A stretch of 64,000 nucleotides of DNA from Falsiroseomonas bella (GCF_003173615.1 NZ_QGNA01000001.1:1240001-1304000); one strand, 5' to 3'. Positions 31,206-40,429 are shown, numbered from the stretch's first letter. A program made the numbers and translations. The notes: generated by a model from the sequence alone, not told the origin.

Positions 31206-33926
31206 ATGCAGCAACATTTCATTCTTCGGTTGATACCAGGGCTGTTGCGGATGCTGTCGCTTGTGCTGGCCCTCTCCGCGGCCATGCCGGCGCTTGCCCA
31301 GACGGCCGCCACCCCGCCCACCGCACCGGCCACTCCGGGCGGCTCCACGCTCGCACCGCCGCCGCTGCCGCCGACTCTGCCCGGCGGCCTGCCGCTGCCG
31401 CAGCTGCCGGCCGCGACGCAGCAGGAGATCCTGCAGCGCATCCTGGATGCCGCCGGCGGCCGCACGCCCCCGCCGGCCGGGCCGCTGCCCGCCCCCGCCG
31501 CCCCGGCGGCCGCCGCGCCGACGCAGCGCTACGCGCCGCAGCTTCCGCCGCCCGCCTGGCAGGCGAATGCCGAGCCGCTGTCCCACACCGAGGCCTTCTT
31601 CGCGGAACGCCTCGGCATGCCGCTGCGCCAGTTCGGCTATGACAGCTTCCGCGAAGGGCCCGCCGCCACGCCGGTGATCGGCGCGCTGCCCGACGACTAC
31701 CTGGTCGGGCGCGACGACGAGCTGGTACTGGCGCTGCGGGGCCGCACCCGCGCCACGCTGACGCTGCGCGTCCTGCGCGACGGCACCATCCTGGCGCCCG
31801 ACTTTCCGCCCATCCCCGCAGCCGGACGCACCCTTCGCGAACTGCGCGCCGATCTCGAGGCGCGGGTGGCGCGCGACATGCCGGGGACCGAGCTGTTCCT
31901 CTCCATCGGCCAGGTCCGGCAGATGGCGATCTTCGTGGGCGGGGAGGTGATGCGGCCGGGGATGCAGCCGCTGAACGCGCTCGCCACCGTGCTCGACGCG
32001 CTGCAGCTCGCGGGCGGCGTGCGCAAGACCGGCTCGCTCCGCGCCATCCGCATCGAGGGGCCGGGCGGGCGCCGCGTGTTGGACCTCTACACCGTCATCG
32101 CCGGCGCGCCGGGCGACCCTGACATCCGGCTGCGCGAAGGCGACCGCATCCTGGTGCCGGCGCTCGGCGGTGTCGTCGCCGTGGCCGGGGAGGTCACGCG
32201 GCCCGGCATCTACGAACTTCCCGCCGGCGCGACCTCGGCGTCCGTGACCACCATGCTCGGCCTGGCAGGCGATCCGCTGCGGCCGGCCGGGAACCGGCTG
32301 CTGGTGCAGGGCACGGACGGCGCAGGCCGGCGCTCCTTCACCGAGCTCGGCGCGGGCGGCGTGGTGCGTCGCGGCGATTCGGTGCTGGTGCAGCCCGGCG
32401 CCGACGTGGTGGCGAATCAGCTGCGGCTCGCCGGGCATGTCTCCGCGCCCGTCACGCGTGCGGCGGCGCGCGGCGGCACGCTGCGGGCGCTGCTGGCCGA
32501 TCCGCGGCTGCTGAAGCCCGATCCCTATCCGCGGCTCGGCGTGGTGCTGCGGCTCGATCCGCGCACGCGGGTGCGGCAATTCGTGCCCTTCGACCTCGCG
32601 CGCGTGATGCAGGGCGGCGCCAATACCGGTCTGCAGGAAGGCGACGAGGTGATCGTGCTCGGCAATGCCGACATCGCCTTCCTTGCCAGCCCGCCCGTGC
32701 AGCGCGCGCTGCGCGGCGAGGCGCCGCCCGAGGATGCCTGCCCCGCGCTGTCGCAACTGGCCATCGCCGCGCGATCGGCGCCGGCGCGCTTCGCCTTCGC
32801 GCGCGGCGCGGGCTTCCCCGACATCGGCACGCCGACCTGTCCGCAGGTGTTCCTCGACTACCCGCCGCTGCTGGCCTTCCTGCTGGATACCGCCGTGCTC
32901 GTCGCCGGCGAGGTGAAGCAGCCGGGCCTGTTCCCGATCCTGAACGACACGGGCCTTGACCTCGTCCTCGCCGCCGCGGGCGGCGTGACGGATGGCGCGG
33001 ATCTCTCGGCCGTGGAGCTCGCGCGCGAGCCGAACGACCAGAGCGGCGCGATCCCGCTGACACGCACGCTGCTCGACCTGCGCAGCCGCAACTTCCGGGC
33101 CGTGCGCCTTTCGCCGCGCGACGTGGTGCGCGTGCCGCGCGGCTTCACCGACCGCGAGACGGGGCCCGTGACCCTGGTCGGCGAGGTGCTGCGGCCCGGC
33201 GTCTACGACATCCGTCGCGGCGAGCGACTCTCCGAATTGCTGGCGCGCTCCGGCGGGCTCACCTCGCAGGCCTATGCCTTCGGCGCGGTCTTCACGCGCG
33301 AAAGCGTGCGCACCCGCCAGCAGCAGGGCTTCGAGCGCACGGCGCGCGATCTGGAATCGTCTTTGCTCTCCGTCGCCGCGGGCCAGGCGAATGCTGGCGG
33401 CTTCGGGCAGCAGCGCGTGGATCTCGGCGGGCTGGTGACCGCCGGCCGCGAACTGGCGAACACGCTGCGCCAGGCACAGGCCGCGGGACGCATGGTGGTG
33501 GAGGCGAACCCGGTCGTTCTCGCCGCCCGCCCCGAGCTCGACGTGCTGCTGGAGCCCGGCGACCTGATCGTCATCCCGAAGCGGCCGAACGAGGTCACCG
33601 TCGTCGGCGCCGTGCTGAACGCGGGCAGCCTGCAATTCGTCTCCGGCTGGCGCGCCAGCGACTACGTGCGCGCGGCCGGCGGCACGCAACGCTTCGCCGA
33701 CACATCCCGCGCCTTCGTCGTGCTGCCGAACGGCCAGTCGGCACCCGCCGGCATGTCCGGCTGGCAGAGCGGCGGGCCGCCCGTGCCGCCCGGCAGCCTG
33801 GTGGTCGTGCCGCAAGACCCCTCGCCCTTCGAAACGCGCGGGCTGATCCGCGACCTCACCGCGATCCTGAGCCAGGTGACGATCTCCTCCGCGGCCCTGG
33901 CTGTGATCGCGCGCGAATTGCAGTGA
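31206..33926 (+). CDS. Wza-like polysaccharide export protein with multiple SLBB domains
   Basis: This 906-residue secreted protein has a signal peptide (LRMLSLVLALSAAMPALAQ). A Pro/Ala-rich linker (about 35-110) is followed by the Poly_export domain (DDYLVGRDDELVLALRGRTR). At least four SLBB beta-grasp modules follow, marked by repeats of the form V-x-V-x-G-E-V-x-R-P-G: FVGGEVMRPGMQPL, VAGEVTRPGIYEL, VAGEVKQPGLFPI and LVGEVLRPGVYDI. It forms the outer-membrane export channel. At about 900 residues it is more than twice the size of Wza. It ends before a cluster of five hairpins, with YjbH following. Confidence 0.92.
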   Translation: MQQHFILRLIPGLLRMLSLVLALSAAMPALAQTAATPPTAPATPGGSTLAPPPLPPTLPGGLPLPQLPAATQQEILQRILDAAGGRTPPPAGPLPAPAAPAAAAPTQRYAPQLPPPAWQANAEPLSHTEAFFAERLGMPLRQFGYDSFREGPAATPVIGALPDDYLVGRDDELVLALRGRTRATLTLRVLRDGTILAPDFPPIPAAGRTLRELRADLEARVARDMPGTELFLSIGQVRQMAIFVGGEVMRPGMQPLNALATVLDALQLAGGVRKTGSLRAIRIEGPGGRRVLDLYTVIAGAPGDPDIRLREGDRILVPALGGVVAVAGEVTRPGIYELPAGATSASVTTMLGLAGDPLRPAGNRLLVQGTDGAGRRSFTELGAGGVVRRGDSVLVQPGADVVANQLRLAGHVSAPVTRAAARGGTLRALLADPRLLKPDPYPRLGVVLRLDPRTRVRQFVPFDLARVMQGGANTGLQEGDEVIVLGNADIAFLASPPVQRALRGEAPPEDACPALSQLAIAARSAPARFAFARGAGFPDIGTPTCPQVFLDYPPLLAFLLDTAVLVAGEVKQPGLFPILNDTGLDLVLAAAGGVTDGADLSAVELAREPNDQSGAIPLTRTLLDLRSRNFRAVRLSPRDVVRVPRGFTDRETGPVTLVGEVLRPGVYDIRRGERLSELLARSGGLTSQAYAFGAVFTRESVRTRQQQGFERTARDLESSLLSVAAGQANAGGFGQQRVDLGGLVTAGRELANTLRQAQAAGRMVVEANPVVLAARPELDVLLEPGDLIVIPKRPNEVTVVGAVLNAGSLQFVSGWRASDYVRAAGGTQRFADTSRAFVVLPNGQSAPAGMSGWQSGGPPVPPGSLVVVPQDPSPFETRGLIRDLTAILSQVTISSAALAVIARELQ

Positions 33927-33936
33927 GGTATGCGCC

Positions 33937-34114
33937 CAGGGGGGCTTCGCCCCCCTGCACCCCCCACCAGGAGCCTGAGGCTCCTGGACCTGCATTCGCT
34001 TCATGCCCGGAAGGGAGGGGGGCCGAAGTGCCCCCCTCCCTTCCGGGCATAAACTGATGTCGGGGTCCGGGGAGCTTCAAGCTCCCCGGCGGGGGCGCGG
34101 GGGCGGAGCCCCCG
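33937..34114. repeat. Cluster of five adjacent perfect hairpins
   Basis: Arms and loops in order: 33937-33945/33949-33957 (9 bp, loop TTC); 33967-33975/33979-33987 (9 bp, loop TGA); 34003-34023/34030-34050 (21 bp, 6-nt loop); 34067-34077/34079-34089 (11 bp, one central base); 34098-34104/34108-34114 (7 bp, loop GGA). All are perfect. They fill the gap between the SLBB and YjbH genes and resemble a composite REP-like array. They may attenuate or stabilise the transcript. Confidence 0.85.
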
Positions 34115-36195
34115 TGGCGCTCACCCTCATCGCACTTCTCGCCGCGACGCCCGCCTTGCCGCAGGAGGTGCCCGGCACCGGGTCGGATCTCGGTGGCGTG
34201 GGTCTGCTCGAGATGCGCAATGCGCGGTTCCGGCCGGATGGGACGCTGGAGGCGGGGACGTCGTTGCGGCATCAGCGGCGCTTGTGGTTCGTGAATTTCC
34301 AGGCGCTGCCCTGGCTGGAGACCACCTTCCGCATCGCCGAGCGGCTCGACGGCACGACCGGGCGCGGGATGACGAGCGACCGCTCCTTCGATGTGAAGAT
34401 CCGCCTGATCGAGGAGGATGATGTCTGGCCGGCGGTGGCGATCGGGCTGCAGGACTTCATCGGCACGGGCATCTATGGCGGCGAGTACATCGTCGCGTCG
34501 AAGCGGTTCGGGCCGCTCGACGTGACGGCGGGCGTGGGCTGGGGGCGGCTCGGCACCTACAACGACATGCAGAACCCGCTCACGCTGATTTCGCCGCGCT
34601 TCGAGCAGCGGGATCGCGATGTGGGCGAGGGCGGGCTGCTCGGGCCGGGCACCTATTTCCGCGGCGAGACTGCGTCGCTGTTCGGCGGGCTGGAGTATTC
34701 GCTGCCGCCGCTCTGGACGCCGCTCGGCAGTGTGGAGGGCATCCGCGCGAAGGTGGAGTTTTCGGGCGATGCGCTGCGCGACGAGCGCGGCGGCTATCCG
34801 GCGAATACCACGGACCTCCGGGGCTATGCGCGCAGCCGGGTGAATTACGGGCTGCAATGGTCAAATGGCTGGCTCGATATCGGCGCGGGCTGGCTCTACG
34901 GCACGGATTTCGTGGTGCGGCTCTCGGCGCGCTTCGATCCGGCGAACCCGCCGGAGGTGGAGCAGCCTTCGCCACCGGCCCTCTCGGCGCGGCCGCTCGC
35001 GCCGCTGCCCGATCCCGAGCAGGCGGCGCGGGATGCGTTGCGCGCGGCGGGCTTCCGGCCGGTCGCGGTGGGGATCGCGGGCGCGGAGGCGCGCATCGCG
35101 GTGGCGGGCGGATCGCAGCGCACCTTGGCGCAGGCAGCCGGCCGCGTGATGCGCGCGGTGCAGCCCTTCCTGCCGGCGGAGGTGCAGCTTGTCGTGCTCT
35201 CGTGGCGGCATGCGGGTGTGGAGATCGCGCGGCTTGCCATTCCGCGCGCCGCCTTCGAGGCCGCAGCGCGCGGCCATGGCAGCGCGGAGGAGCTGTTCTA
35301 CGTGACGCAGCTCGACCCCGCCGGCGCGGACGAATTTGGCCGCATGGATGGCGGGCCAGGCTTCACCTGGGGCGTCGAGCCGCGCCTGCAGACGATCCTC
35401 GGCGATCCGAGCCGCACGCTGCGCTGGCAGGCCGCCGCCGTGGCGGGCGGGCGGGTCGAGCTCGGGCACGGCTTCGCGCTGGCCGGCAGTGTCTCGCTCG
35501 CGATCATGGGCAACCTGGACGGTGCGCCGCCGTCGGACAGCCTGCTGCCGCATGTGCGCAGCGACTATGCGCGTTACGCCCAGGGCGGCAGCACGGCGAT
35601 CCCCGCGCTCTATGCAGAGCGCATCTGGGCGCCGGCGCGCGACATCTTCGCGCGGGTGACGGCAGGCGTGCTGGAGCCGATGTTCACCGGCGTCTCGGCC
35701 GAGCTGCTGTGGCGGCCCTACGACAAGCCCTACGCGCTCGGCGTGGACATCGCGCAGGTGGTGCAGCGCGACTTCGACGGGGGCCTCGGCACGCTGGGCT
35801 ACAACGTGACCACCGGGCATGTGTCGCTCTACGCCGACCTGCCCTGGTACGGGATGTATGCGGTGCTGCGCGGCGGACGCTACCTGGCCGGCGACTGGGG
35901 CGGCACGGTCGAGATCGGGCGGCGCTTCGACAGCGGCATCGAGGTGGGCGGCTTCGCCACCTTCACCGACGTGCCCTTCTCCACCTTCGGCGAGGGCAGC
36001 TTCGATCGCGGCATCTATGTGCGCGTGCCACTCGAGCTGTTCGGCATCGCGACCCGCAACGTGGCGAGCGCGATCATCCGCGGCGTGCAGCGCGACGGCG
36101 GGCAGCGCCTGGCGGTGGACAACCCGCTGTGGGAGATCACGCGCGAAGGCCGCGCGGCGGCCTTCGAGGAAGGGTTTCGCGGGTTCCTGCGCTGA
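34114..36195 (+). CDS. YjbH-family outer-membrane exopolysaccharide protein
   Basis: This 693-residue protein belongs to the YjbH (GfcD) family of outer-membrane beta-barrel proteins for polysaccharide secretion. It shows GGVGLLEMRNARFRPDGTLE, LPWLETTFRIAERLDG, RSFDVKIRLIEEDDVWPAVA, and the paired FIGTGIYGGEYIVASKRF and VTAGVGWGRLG strands typical of the family. The C-terminal half contains DLPWYGMYAVLRGGRYLAGD. I chose GTG 34114 because it directly precedes the signal-like ALTLIALLAATPALPQ. A start at ATG 34003 would translate the hairpin array. The last hairpin abuts this start and could affect translation. Confidence 0.85.
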   Translation: MALTLIALLAATPALPQEVPGTGSDLGGVGLLEMRNARFRPDGTLEAGTSLRHQRRLWFVNFQALPWLETTFRIAERLDGTTGRGMTSDRSFDVKIRLIEEDDVWPAVAIGLQDFIGTGIYGGEYIVASKRFGPLDVTAGVGWGRLGTYNDMQNPLTLISPRFEQRDRDVGEGGLLGPGTYFRGETASLFGGLEYSLPPLWTPLGSVEGIRAKVEFSGDALRDERGGYPANTTDLRGYARSRVNYGLQWSNGWLDIGAGWLYGTDFVVRLSARFDPANPPEVEQPSPPALSARPLAPLPDPEQAARDALRAAGFRPVAVGIAGAEARIAVAGGSQRTLAQAAGRVMRAVQPFLPAEVQLVVLSWRHAGVEIARLAIPRAAFEAAARGHGSAEELFYVTQLDPAGADEFGRMDGGPGFTWGVEPRLQTILGDPSRTLRWQAAAVAGGRVELGHGFALAGSVSLAIMGNLDGAPPSDSLLPHVRSDYARYAQGGSTAIPALYAERIWAPARDIFARVTAGVLEPMFTGVSAELLWRPYDKPYALGVDIAQVVQRDFDGGLGTLGYNVTTGHVSLYADLPWYGMYAVLRGGRYLAGDWGGTVEIGRRFDSGIEVGGFATFTDVPFSTFGEGSFDRGIYVRVPLELFGIATRNVASAIIRGVQRDGGQRLAVDNPLWEITREGRAAAFEEGFRGFLR

Positions 36196-36203
36196 CCGCG
36201 GGC

Positions 36204-37247
36204 CTAGTAACCCGCGGCGGCGTAGGGCGTGGGCGCGTCGCGGCGATAGACCAGCAGGTCGCGCCGATAGGAGACGACGATGCGCCCCTGCATGTCGCGC
36301 GCCTCGGTCTGCACGCTCAGGATTCCCTCATGCGGGCGCGACTTCGAATCGCGTTTGCCCAGCACGCACGATTCCGCCTGCACCGTGTCGCCGGCATGCA
36401 CCGGATGCGGCAGGCGGATCTCCGTCCAGCCGAGATTGGCGACGACGCGCCCGAAGCTGCGGGTGGAGAGCGCGGCGGCGGCGCCGATGACGAAGGTCTC
36501 GGGCACCTTCATGCGCCCCGCGCCGTGGCGCGCGATCCAGTCCAGGTCCTGGGTGCGCGGATCGGTGTCGAAGGCGCGGCGGCCGTATTCCACGCATTCA
36601 TGCGCGTGGAAGCTGCGGCGCGGCGCGTGGAGGAAGCTGTCGCCTTCACGGAAATCCTCGAAGAAGAGGCCGACCTGCTCGGTCAGCGTGCCGTCGGCTT
36701 CCGTGCGATAGCCGGAGAAGCGCGGATCCGGATCGGCCTCGCCTTGCGGCGCATCGGGCGCGGCGCCGCGGCGATGGATCGCGAGCGTACCGCGCAGCTT
36801 GGCCACCACCGCCCCGTCCGGCTTCACGCAGCGGAACTCCACGGTGACGGCGCCGGTCGGCCCGGTGCCGCCGGCATCCACCGCCAGCACCTCGCTCTCG
36901 GCATAGATGGTGTCGCCGCCGAACAGCGGCGCGGAGAGCGTGATGCTGTCGAAGTTGAGGATTGCGGCGCGGTCGCCATAGGTCTTGTTCGCCATGCCGA
37001 CCACGCGCTGCACCGTGGCGGTGGAGACCATCAGCGGGCGCTTCCACGTCGTCTGCTCGGCGTAATGCGCATCGTAGTGCAGCATCGCGGCGTTGAAGGT
37101 GTCGAGCGCTTCCTCGACGTTGTCGCGTTGCGAGAGGGTGATGCCCGGGCGGTGGCGGAAGCGCATGCCCGGCGCGAAGGATTCGAGGGGCAGGCCCCAA
37201 TGCTCGCGCCAGCGCTGCGGGCCGATGGGGTAGTAGAAGCCGGGCAT
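36204..37247 (-). CDS. MaoC-family (mesaconyl-CoA hydratase-like) dehydratase, double hotdog
   Basis: This 347-residue enzyme consists of two hotdog domains, each recognisable. The first is ERDNVEEALDTFN-like QRDNVEEALDTFNAAMLHYD with RPLMVSTATVQRVVGMANKT; the second is RSFHAHECVEYGRRAF with VIGAAAALSTRSFGRVVANL and HPVHAGDTVQAES. Size and two-domain order resemble mesaconyl-CoA (2-methylfumaryl-CoA) hydratase, which reversibly hydrates a branched C4/C5 enoyl-CoA. The gene follows GntR with a one-base TGATG overlap, and a CaiB CoA-transferase precedes them. A short catabolic route that activates and hydrates a dicarboxylate is plausible. The exact substrate is not determined. Confidence 0.82.
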   Translation of the reverse strand: MPGFYYPIGPQRWREHWGLPLESFAPGMRFRHRPGITLSQRDNVEEALDTFNAAMLHYDAHYAEQTTWKRPLMVSTATVQRVVGMANKTYGDRAAILNFDSITLSAPLFGGDTIYAESEVLAVDAGGTGPTGAVTVEFRCVKPDGAVVAKLRGTLAIHRRGAAPDAPQGEADPDPRFSGYRTEADGTLTEQVGLFFEDFREGDSFLHAPRRSFHAHECVEYGRRAFDTDPRTQDLDWIARHGAGRMKVPETFVIGAAAALSTRSFGRVVANLGWTEIRLPHPVHAGDTVQAESCVLGKRDSKSRPHEGILSVQTEARDMQGRIVVSYRRDLLVYRRDAPTPYAAAGY

Positions 37248-37987
37248 CAGGTGGTTTCTCCCAGGTCAGGCAGGCCGGCGCGGCGCAGCGAGGCGGTGTG
37301 CACGTAGCGTCCGGCGGGAAACAGGCTTCGGCTGGCGAGCAGGACGCGCCCGGATCGGCCGAGATACACACGCCGCGTCAGCAGCGCCGCGCCACCCGGC
37401 GGCGCCTGCAGCGTCGCGGCATCCTCTGGCGGCAGGGCTACCGCTTCCAGGCTCTGGCGGATCGCCTCGATGGCTTCGCCGTTGGCGCGCGCCAGGCGTG
37501 TGGCGAGCGAGCCGGAAAAGTCATCGAGCGGCGCTGCCGCCTTCGCCAGCGTGGCGGGCAGGCGATGGACGGAAAGGCACACCGGCAGCCCGCCCGTTCC
37601 GCAGCGCAGGGCGCGCAGGGTGACGATCCTCGCGCCGGTCGCCACGCCGAATTCCCTGGCGGCTTCGGCATCGGCCGGCGCCTGGCTGCGCGACAGCAGG
37701 CGGAAGGAGAGATCCGTGGTGAAGCGCAGCACCTCGTCCACGCTGCTGGCGTCGTGCACATAGAGGTCGCGTGCCTCGGTCGCTTCCACGCGCGTGCCCG
37801 CGCCGCGGCGGCGGCTCACCATGCCGCGCCGCTCGAGCTCCGCAAGCGCGTGGCGCAGCGTGATGCGGCTGGCGCCGAAGGTGGCGCAGAGCGCGTGCTC
37901 GCCCGGCAGCAGCGCGCCCACCGGCGGATCGCCGGCGCGGATGCGCTCGGCCAGAGCCTGCGCGATCGCCTGCCAGCGGGTCGGCAT
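37247..37987 (-). CDS. GntR/HutC-family transcription regulator with UTRA domain
   Basis: This 246-residue regulator has an N-terminal winged helix-turn-helix (about 1-72: LLPGEHALCATFGASRITL, then RHALAELERRGMVSRRRG). A C-terminal UTRA ligand domain follows (about 85-235: LPVCLSVHRLPATLAK, ALLTRRVYLGRSGRVLLAS). It sits in the middle of the CaiB-GntR-MaoC operon, coupled to both neighbours by TGATG overlaps, so autoregulation is likely. The divergent control region upstream of CaiB holds TTGT-CATA-ACAA (39232-39243), a candidate operator. The effector is probably the substrate or its CoA ester. Confidence 0.9.
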   Translation of the reverse strand: MPTRWQAIAQALAERIRAGDPPVGALLPGEHALCATFGASRITLRHALAELERRGMVSRRRGAGTRVEATEARDLYVHDASSVDEVLRFTTDLSFRLLSRSQAPADAEAAREFGVATGARIVTLRALRCGTGGLPVCLSVHRLPATLAKAAAPLDDFSGSLATRLARANGEAIEAIRQSLEAVALPPEDAATLQAPPGGAALLTRRVYLGRSGRVLLASRSLFPAGRYVHTASLRRAGLPDLGETT

Positions 37988-39189
37988 CACACGACGCCGG
38001 CATTCCGCAACGCTGCGATCTCCGCCGCGTCGAAGCCGGCCTCTGCCAGCACCGCCTCGGTGTCCGCGCCGAGCACCGGCGCGGGCGAGGAGGGCCGCGC
38101 GGCGACGCTGCTGCGCACCGGGTTCGCCAGCAGCGTCACTTCCGCGCCCTCGGCGCTGCGCAGCGTCTCGACCATGCCGCGCGCGTGGATGAACGGATTC
38201 TCCAGCGCCTGCGCCACGTCGTGGATCGGCGCGGCGGGGATCGCGCCGCCGAAGGCCGCGAGCCATTCGGCGGTGGTGCGTTGCGAGAGCAGGCCGTCCA
38301 GCAGCTCCGTCAATTCGTCGCGCGCGCGCAGGCGGTCGGGGAAGCGGGCATAGCGCGGATCGCGGCCGAGCTCCGGCACGCCCATCTTCTCGCAGAGCAG
38401 GGGCCAGAACTTCTCCTTGTTGCACATCAGGTAGATCCAGCCGTCGCGCGTGCGATACGCCTGGCAGGGCACGAGCGAGGGATGCGCCGAGCGCGGCAGC
38501 CGCGTGGTGACCGCGCCGGCGTTCAGGTACCAATGCGCGATGTAGTTCAGGTCGAACAGCGCCAGGTCGAACAGGCTGACATCCACATCCATCCCCTGGC
38601 CCGTCGCACGCGCCCGCATCACGCCCGAGACCAGCGCGAGGCCGAGCACCACGCCCGTCATCAGGTCGATCACCGAAAGGCCCATGCGGGAGGGCGCGCC
38701 GGCGGGATCGCCCGTCAGGTGGAAGATCCCGGCCTCGGCCTGCATCAGGTAGTCGTAGCCGGGCCATTTGGCGCGCTCGCCGTCGCGGCCATAGCCCGAG
38801 AGATGCGCGCAGACGATGCGCGGATTGACCTCGGCGAGCGCCGCGTGATCGAGGCCGAGCGCCTTCGGCACGTCGCCGCGCAGGTTGGTCGCCACCGCAT
38901 CCGCCTTCGCGGCCAGCCGCGCGAAGGCCGCACGCCCCTCCGCGCGGCCGAGATCGAGGGTGACGCTGCGCTTGCCGCGGTTGAGCCCCTGGAAGAAGAC
39001 GCTCCGCGCCGTCTCCGGCATCTCGGGCAGGAAGTGCGGGCCGACGCCGCGGGCCATGTCGCCGCCATCCGTCGGGTTCTCGATCTTGATCACCTCGGCG
39101 CCGAGATCGGCGAGGAACTGCGTCCCGAAGGGCCCCGCGCCATACTGCTCGACCGACAGGATGCGCACGCCTTCGAGCAGGGGCAGCAT
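37987..39189 (-). CDS. CaiB/BaiF family III CoA-transferase
   Basis: This 400-residue enzyme moves CoA between carboxylic acids. It shows PLLEGVRILSVEQYGAGP, ADLGAEVIKIENPTDGGD, LNRGKRSVTLDL, and the acyl-accepting Asp in PGYDYLMQAEAGIFHLTG. Later motifs are SVIDLMTGVVLGLALV and GQGMDVDVSLFDLALF. It leads a three-gene minus-strand operon with GntR and a MaoC hydratase. It may activate an imported dicarboxylate for the hydratase; the divergently transcribed Bug protein could supply that acid. This linkage is inferred. Confidence 0.92.
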   Translation of the reverse strand: MLPLLEGVRILSVEQYGAGPFGTQFLADLGAEVIKIENPTDGGDMARGVGPHFLPEMPETARSVFFQGLNRGKRSVTLDLGRAEGRAAFARLAAKADAVATNLRGDVPKALGLDHAALAEVNPRIVCAHLSGYGRDGERAKWPGYDYLMQAEAGIFHLTGDPAGAPSRMGLSVIDLMTGVVLGLALVSGVMRARATGQGMDVDVSLFDLALFDLNYIAHWYLNAGAVTTRLPRSAHPSLVPCQAYRTRDGWIYLMCNKEKFWPLLCEKMGVPELGRDPRYARFPDRLRARDELTELLDGLLSQRTTAEWLAAFGGAIPAAPIHDVAQALENPFIHARGMVETLRSAEGAEVTLLANPVRSSVAARPSSPAPVLGADTEAVLAEAGFDAAEIAALRNAGVV

Positions 39190-39297
39190 GATCTCTCCTC
39201 CGGTACGGAACGCGTTGCGGGGCCCGGTGACTTGTCATAACAATTGACCGCGAAAGATCCCGGCGCAAGCAGGCGGCCGGGCGGAGGGAGGAAGTGC
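39190..39297. promoter_or_regulatory. Divergent control region with candidate GntR operator
   Basis: This gap separates the CaiB operon from the Bug gene. TTGTCATAACAA at 39232-39243 is an imperfect palindrome (TTGT/ACAA arms, four-base centre), comparable in form to HutC-subfamily operators. An overlapping AATTGACC could be a -35. The Bug gene's Shine-Dalgarno is GGAGGGAGGAA near 39283-39293. Confidence 0.4.
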
Positions 39298-40293
39298 ATG
39301 TCGGCAGCGAGGATCACGCGCCGCGCGGCGGGTCTGGCCGCGCTGGGCGCGATGGCGGCGGGCGGTGCACGCGCGCAGGCCTGGCCGACGCGCCCGATCC
39401 GCCTGATCGTGCCCTTCCCCGCAGGCAATGCCGGCGACATCACCGCGCGCGTGATGGGCGAGGAACTCTCGAAGCGGCTGGGCCAGCCCGTCGTGGTGGA
39501 CAACCGCGCCGGCGGGTCCGGCGCCATCGGCATCCAGGCCGTGCTGCAGGCGCCGCCGGACGGCTACACGCTGCTCGTCACCTCACTCTCGCCGCTGACG
39601 ATCGTGCCGGCGCTCAACCACAACCTGCCCTATGACGTGGAGCGCGACCTGATGCCCGTCGCGCTGGTCGGCTGGACCGGGATGATGCTGGTTGCCGCGC
39701 CCGAATTTCCGGCGGGCGACCTGGCCGGGGTGATCGCGGAGCTGCGCGCGAATCCGGGCAAGCACAACTTCGCCAATGTCGGCCCCGGCACGCTGAGCCA
39801 CCTGACGGCGGAGCTGTTCCGCATCAGCCTCGGCCTGGAGTTCGAGGGCGTGACCTATCGCGGCAGCGGACAGGCGCTGATGGATGTGAATGCCGGACGC
39901 GTGCCGCTGATGTTCGACGGCATGACCTCCTCGCTGGCTCAGGCGCGGGGCGGGCGGGTGAAGCCGATCGCGGTGTCCTCAGCGCGGCGCTCGGCCTTCG
40001 CGCCGGAGGTGCCGACGCTTGCGGAATCGGGCGATGCCCGCCTGACCGGCTTCGAATCCGTCGGCTGGACCGGCATTCTCGCCGCGCGCGGCACGCCACG
40101 CGCCGTGGTCGAGCGACTGAACACCGTGGTGAACGAGGCGCTGGCCGATCCGGCGCTCACGCAGCGCTTCGCCGCGCAGGCGCTGGAGCTGTTCCCGCCG
40201 AGCTCGCCGGAGCAGTTCGCCGACTACATCCGCGCCGATGCCGCGCGCTGGCAGCGCGTGGTGCGCGAGGCGAAGATCCCGACGACGAATTGA
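39298..40293 (+). CDS. Bug/TctC-family tripartite tricarboxylate receptor
   Basis: This is a 331-residue periplasmic binding protein. A signal with twin arginines ([20 protein letters not shown], cut near ARAQ) is followed by the Bug core [19 protein letters not shown]. Next come [18 protein letters not shown] and the ligand-loop region [20 protein letters not shown]. Bug proteins bind small carboxylates. No TctA or TctB permease gene lies nearby, a frequent situation for orphan Bug genes. It is divergent from CaiB-GntR-MaoC, which may share regulation. Confidence 0.93.
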   Translation: MSAARITRRAAGLAALGAMAAGGARAQAWPTRPIRLIVPFPAGNAGDITARVMGEELSKRLGQPVVVDNRAGGSGAIGIQAVLQAPPDGYTLLVTSLSPLTIVPALNHNLPYDVERDLMPVALVGWTGMMLVAAPEFPAGDLAGVIAELRANPGKHNFANVGPGTLSHLTAELFRISLGLEFEGVTYRGSGQALMDVNAGRVPLMFDGMTSSLAQARGGRVKPIAVSSARRSAFAPEVPTLAESGDARLTGFESVGWTGILAARGTPRAVVERLNTVVNEALADPALTQRFAAQALELFPPSSPEQFADYIRADAARWQRVVREAKIPTTN

Positions 40294-40429
40294 GAGGCGT
40301 GCCCGCCGCGGGGCCCGTTCACGTTGCATCGTGGCGAGCCTGAACCGCGCTGCGGCCGCGCATCCCTCTCCATGACCCGGCGTTGCCCGCTCAGACCATC
40401 GCCGTGTGGCGGTGGCGGGAGGGCGATCC

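Noticed and set aside
34857-37307. Plus-strand frame of about 816 codons across YjbH and the MaoC gene
   Set aside because: It joins two out-of-frame shadows and overlaps confirmed genes on both strands.
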